64,000 nt of DNA. Origin: Polyangiaceae bacterium (GTDB lineage Bacteria > Myxococcota_A > Polyangia > Polyangiales > Polyangiaceae). How positions within the stretch are numbered: the stretch's first letter is position 1; each line of letters opens with the position of its first letter. The DNA lies in the NCBI GenBank assembly GCA_020849655.1, contig JADLFU010000183.1, positions 18,319-82,318 on the forward strand, given 5' to 3'. Made by a program: the position numbers and the translations under genes. This document shows positions 61,016-64,000 of the stretch, one piece after another. The notes under the pieces were generated by a model. That model did not search any database, was not told the DNA's origin, and saw only the letters and a program-made list of their open reading frames with translations.

Positions 61016-62185
61016 ATGAGGACTGTACCGGTGGGGCTCCTGGTCGGGGTGCTGGCGGCGGTGGGGTGCGGGTCGGGGAGCGAGGAGTCCCCGCCGGCGA
61101 ACGCAGGGTCCGGAGGGGGTGCTGCCGGCACGGGCCAGGGCGGAACGGCGGGAATGGGACAGGCGGGAGACGGGCAAGGCGGCGCGGGACAGGCGGGAGT
61201 CGGGCAAGGCGGCGCGGCGCAAGGCGGCTCCGCGCAAGGCGGCGCGGGACAGGCGGGCGCAGGGCAGGGGGGAGGTCCTGGCGAGAGCGTGACGCTGAGG
61301 AGCCAGCCCTGCGAGAAGAACCCGCAGCAGGCGAGCAAGTGCGAGTCGTACGAGGTGGCGTGCGAGGGGCTCGAGCCTGCGGTGGTCGACATCGCCTACT
61401 ACGACGCAAAGGGGGCAAAGAAGGGGACGATCCTGTTTGGCAGCGGGGGGGACGGGACGGGGTACTACAACTTGAACGAGTCGACGGCGCTGCAGGACGC
61501 TGGCTACGCGGTCGTCGATCGGCGCTGGCCGAAGGGGTGGTTCACGGGGGCCAAGGACGGCCCCCAGCAGGCGGCCTGCCGGCTCGCTTCGGTGCTGCGG
61601 ATGCTCCGCACGACGGTGGCGGCCAAGGGCGCCCTGTGCGCGACGGGCAACTCGGGCGGGAGCGCGGAGAACGTCTACGCGTGGACTTGGCAGGGCGCGG
61701 GGCAGTCGCTGGACTTCGCCCTCCCGACGTCCGGACCGTTCCACAGGCTCGATCTCGCGTGCCAGGGGCAGAGCGACGCCGCGTGGGTGACAGAGTGCGA
61801 GGCTCTGATGGCCCAGCGCTGCCCGGACTGCGCCTCGAGCTCCTGCCAGCTCGCCGGCGCCCGGGGGTTGCTCGACATCTCGTTCGACAACCAGACGAGG
61901 TGTACCCAGCCGGGGCCAGGTGATCTCCAGCTCCTGAAGCAGCGCAGCCCCACCCAGGGGCCCTTCGTCGCGAAGCTGGGCAAGCTGCCCATCAAGTTCC
62001 TGGTGGGCAAGGACGACCCGGGCGCCTACGCGCCGCTGGCGACCGCGCTGGTGGACGACCTGCTCGCCGCGGGGGCGAAGGTCGAGATCAGCTACGTGAC
62101 CGGGGCCCCGCACGAGATGGACCAGACCCCCGAGGGGGCGTCTGCGATCCGGGACGCCCTGCTCGCCGGCTGCAAGACGCCCTGA
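61016..62185 (+). CDS. Alpha/beta-hydrolase-like lipoprotein
   Basis: A 389-residue lipoprotein. Lipobox AVGC (Cys about residue 18), a Gly/Gln/Ala-rich linker of about 65 residues (GQGGAGQAGVGQGGAAQGG), then a catalytic-looking domain with a nucleophile elbow ATGNSGGSAENVY (G-N-S-G-G near residue 205) and a histidine in VTGAPHEMDQTP near the end; the acid may be the Asp of VGKDDPGAYAP. This fits an esterase or lipase of the alpha/beta-hydrolase fold. Pairs of cysteines suggest disulfides. Substrate unknown. Confidence 0.75.
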   Translation: MRTVPVGLLVGVLAAVGCGSGSEESPPANAGSGGGAAGTGQGGTAGMGQAGDGQGGAGQAGVGQGGAAQGGSAQGGAGQAGAGQGGGPGESVTLRSQPCEKNPQQASKCESYEVACEGLEPAVVDIAYYDAKGAKKGTILFGSGGDGTGYYNLNESTALQDAGYAVVDRRWPKGWFTGAKDGPQQAACRLASVLRMLRTTVAAKGALCATGNSGGSAENVYAWTWQGAGQSLDFALPTSGPFHRLDLACQGQSDAAWVTECEALMAQRCPDCASSSCQLAGARGLLDISFDNQTRCTQPGPGDLQLLKQRSPTQGPFVAKLGKLPIKFLVGKDDPGAYAPLATALVDDLLAAGAKVEISYVTGAPHEMDQTPEGASAIRDALLAGCKTP

Positions 62186-62429
62186 CGCCTCTCGGTCGGG
62201 CAGCGGCGAGGTAGTCTGCCCAGCCCGTCCGCTGACCTCGTCACTGCGGCACGATGCTCGACCAGTTGAGCATCGCGCACGCAAGGGTCGACACGGAGAA
62301 GCCGAAGGACGCGAGGGAGGTGAGGGCGCTCACGCGTCACCTCCCTCAGGCCTGGCGGCGTGCGTCACCGCCGACGCCCCGGCCGAGGCGCTGGGTGCGC
62401 CCGCGCCGCGCTGGGCGTCCCACGACCGC
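62186..62429. other. Convergent intergenic region
   Basis: 244 bases between the plus-strand hydrolase stop and the minus-strand beta-helix stop. It contains the hairpin at 62252 and a stretch similar to the 3' flank of the truncated duplicate near 59850. Confidence 0.6.
62252..62275. terminator. Hairpin between convergent genes
   Basis: Perfect 8-base stem CGATGCTC / GAGCATCG with an 8-base loop, between two stop codons of converging genes. Possible bidirectional terminator; no U-tract. Confidence 0.55.
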
Positions 62430-64000
62430 TCACTGACAGGTGGCGACGTCGATCGAGTTCGACGCCGGCGTCGCGTCGACGCCCGTGTCGCGGCCGCCGG
62501 AGCACGCGTTCGGGCCGTTCGCGAGCCGGGACAGCGTCGCTGTCGAGCTCGCGCAGTCATTCGGGCCGAAGATGTTCCCGCGGGCGGGGATGGTAAGGTT
62601 CGTTCGGTTGGCAGGGGAGAAGCAGACGCCGACGCCGAGGTTGATGTTCCCCTGGGCGTTCGTGCGCTGCAGCGTGTTGTGGCCTGGGTCTCCGGCGGTG
62701 CCCAGGTCGACCCGCAGCGTTCCGGCGCCGCCGTTGGGGGCGATGAGGTGCACGCCGTGGCCGGTGTTGCCGAGCATGGCGCTGTTGCGCAGCTTCACGT
62801 TCGACGTCCAGGTCGCGCGCAGGCCGCTGCCGCCGATGCCGCCGCCGTTGGCGAAGGAGACGACGCCGTCGAGCTCGCAGAGCGGCGGGCCGCCGACCGA
62901 GGTCGCCGACTGGGTGATCAAGACGCCGCTGCCGGCGCACTTCTCGATCAGGATCGTGCCCTGGCCGACGGTGACCGGATCGGGGACGCCCGAGAGCTTG
63001 ACGGCCGCGCTGCCGATGACGGCGAGCCCCGTCGGTGACTGCTCGATGTGGATGGGCGCCTCGCCCGCCGCGGCGACGAACGACGCGAACGCGGCGCCGT
63101 CTCCGACAGTGAACGCGGCCCGCGGGCTCAGACGCCCACAGCTGGTGAGGTGGGTGCCCTCCTTGACAGTGACGCGGCCGGTGCCGCCGACGGCGACGCA
63201 GGAGGCAGGCGCGCCCGTGATGCGCACCCTGCGCAGCGTCGTCGCGTCGGTGGAGCCGGTGGTGACGAGCACGCCGACGGTGTTGTTGCCGACGAGCGAG
63301 GTGGCGTCGATGTCGAGCAGGTGCGCGCCGCCGTCCAGCGTCGCGCCGTCGGTGGCGAGGTCGAAGACCCGGTCGTCTCCGGTGGGCTTGACGATGACGT
63401 CTCCGCCGCTCGTGGTCACCGTCACGAGCCGCGGGACGCGCAGCGGGTAGGTCTCGCCGGCGTCGAGCGTGCTCGGCCCGACCACGGAGATCGTGAGCGC
63501 GGGGCCGGCCGCGTTCCCGCCGATGGCCGCGATCGCGGCGGTCACCGTCTTGAAGGCGCAGCGCGCCGCCGCCGCGCCGCCCGAGGTCCCGCTGCCCGTC
63601 GCGAGCGCGTCGTCGCCGTTGACCGGATCGACCACGTACGTCGTCCCGACCGCGTCGCACACGCCGCACGCCGCCGCGAGGCAGACGTTGCCCGCGCCGT
63701 ACGCGGCGCCGCACGCGCCGTCGTCCGCCGGCTCGGCGCAGTCGGCGCAGACGCCGCTGCGGCACAGGCCCTGCGTGTTCGTCGACGTCGTGCACGCGGT
63801 GTCGGTGCCCACGCAGCCCACTGCGCCGCCAGCGCCGCCCGTGCCAGCGGCGCCTGCGCTCGCGCCGCCCGCGCCTGCGGTCGCGCCGCCGGACCCCGCG
63901 CTCGCGCCGCCGGATCCCGCGCTCGCGCCGCCGGATCCCGCGCTCGCGCCGCCGGATCCCGCGCTCGCGCCGCCCGTGCCTGCGCTCGCGCCGCCTGTGC
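62430..64000 (-). CDS. Parallel beta-helix (DUF1565-like) surface protein, 5' end outside window
   Basis: The frame is open from the window edge to TGA at 62432-62430, so the N-terminus lies beyond 64000. The visible part begins with a Gly/Ala/Ser-rich repeat linker, a Cys-rich segment (CVGTDTACTTSTNTQGLCRSG, in part TQGLCRSGVCADC), and then a DUF1565-like start TTYVVDPVNGDDA ... ARCAFKTVTAAIAA. A right-handed parallel beta-helix follows with IHIEQSPTGLAVIG, LRNSAMLGNTGHGVHLI and GNINLGVGVCF, ending SIDVATCQ. It is probably a lipid-anchored surface protein with carbohydrate-binding or lyase-like fold; no lyase residues identified. Confidence 0.85.
   Translation of the reverse strand, partial: TGGASAGTGGASAGSGGASAGSGGASAGSGGASAGSGGATAGAGGASAGAAGTGGAGGAVGCVGTDTACTTSTNTQGLCRSGVCADCAEPADDGACGAAYGAGNVCLAAACGVCDAVGTTYVVDPVNGDDALATGSGTSGGAAAARCAFKTVTAAIAAIGGNAAGPALTISVVGPSTLDAGETYPLRVPRLVTVTTSGGDVIVKPTGDDRVFDLATDGATLDGGAHLLDIDATSLVGNNTVGVLVTTGSTDATTLRRVRITGAPASCVAVGGTGRVTVKEGTHLTSCGRLSPRAAFTVGDGAAFASFVAAAGEAPIHIEQSPTGLAVIGSAAVKLSGVPDPVTVGQGTILIEKCAGSGVLITQSATSVGGPPLCELDGVVSFANGGGIGGSGLRATWTSNVKLRNSAMLGNTGHGVHLIAPNGGAGTLRVDLGTAGDPGHNTLQRTNAQGNINLGVGVCFSPANRTNLTIPARGNIFGPNDCASSTATLSRLANGPNACSGGRDTGVDATPASNSIDVATCQ
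63857..64000 (-). repeat. 21-bp repeats in the linker of the beta-helix protein
   Basis: Three perfect copies of GCGCTCGCGCCGCCGGATCCC at 63898-63960 with imperfect copies on both sides. On the coding strand they encode the heptapeptide GSGGASA. Low-complexity linker typical of lipoproteins here. Confidence 0.9.

Noticed and set aside
58842..61418. 858-codon minus-strand open frame over the Sel1 and hydrolase genes
   Set aside because: Only the 3' part encoding the small Cys-rich protein has a signal peptide and domain; the rest is antisense noise.
63857..64000. CRISPR-like or satellite repeat at the window edge
   Set aside because: Coding heptapeptide repeats of a lipoprotein linker with no spacers.
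1..64000. tRNA or rRNA genes
   Set aside because: No cloverleaf with a GTTCGA-type T-loop or rRNA core sequence was recognised by eye; a covariance-model scan was not possible.

Overview
The window is about 73% GC and gene-dense, and it looks like a chromosome segment of a soil myxobacterium (phylum Myxococcota, probably the Polyangiales/Sorangiineae side). The reasons are a DUF1592/DUF1552 gene pair, an MXAN_5187-like protein, two large Hanks-type Ser/Thr kinases, FHA proteins, a DUF4215 cysteine repeat, a matrixin with a MYXO-CTERM-like tail, and many lipoproteins with Gly/Ala/Ser-rich linkers after the lipobox. No rRNA, tRNA, CRISPR array, insertion sequence or phage module was seen.

Layout. 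1-7.5 kb: envelope genes (DUF1592-DUF1552-lipoprotein operon, convergent FadL-like barrel, MXAN_5187-like sensor-like protein with a cupredoxin-like partner). 7.6-12.3 kb: an XPB helicase-Bax1 nuclease pair, then a DUF692/DUF2063 (MNIO enzyme/partner) pair. 12.3-18.1 kb: housekeeping genes (lipoprotein, QueG, phosphohexomutase, AroE, FolD). 18.1-23.5 kb: a tightly overlapped minus-strand operon with RidA, enoyl-CoA hydratase, acyl-CoA dehydrogenase, an OYE-type reductase with an extra C-terminal domain, an acyltransferase and a TrmN6-like methyltransferase. 23.6-39 kb: tandem FHA proteins, DUF721, adenosine deaminase with a two-component pair, CoaE, lipoproteins, and a peroxide-defence cluster (PerR-like regulator, rubrerythrin, Fe-S oxidoreductase, DUF3501) with a palindromic operator candidate, then a biotinyl carrier protein. 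39-49.8 kb: CAP-domain lipoprotein, IlvA, and a minus-strand run of kinase, acetyltransferase, matrixin, PPC/DUF4215 lipoprotein and phosphatase. 50-58.8 kb: MoxR, CorC-like protein, a pseudopilin-like gene, a second kinase, a 3D-domain lipoprotein, and SDR/FAD oxidoreductase/thioesterase genes. 58.8-64 kb: secreted and lipoprotein genes mixed with decayed gene fragments.

The most striking signal concerns translation termination. Five genes (FadL-like, a lipoprotein, AroE, rubrerythrin, Ser/Thr kinase) have no standard stop where their families end. At exactly that point each has an in-frame TTA codon, and by eye I find no in-frame TTA inside any other recognised gene. In two convergent pairs the TTA is the base-pair complement of the neighbour's TAA stop, so both genes would end on the same three base pairs. 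Read as a stop, TTA gives all five proteins normal lengths and removes every overlap. This suggests that UUA is a fourth termination codon, or an unassigned terminating codon, in this organism. I give these five genes the TTA-ended coordinates and state the standard-code stop in each entry. The idea needs genome-wide tRNA, codon and protein data.

Stop codons otherwise: TGA in the great majority of genes, TAG in six (3507, 10538, 29510, 43028, 51278, 58842), and TAA in only two, both being the triplets shared with a TTA.
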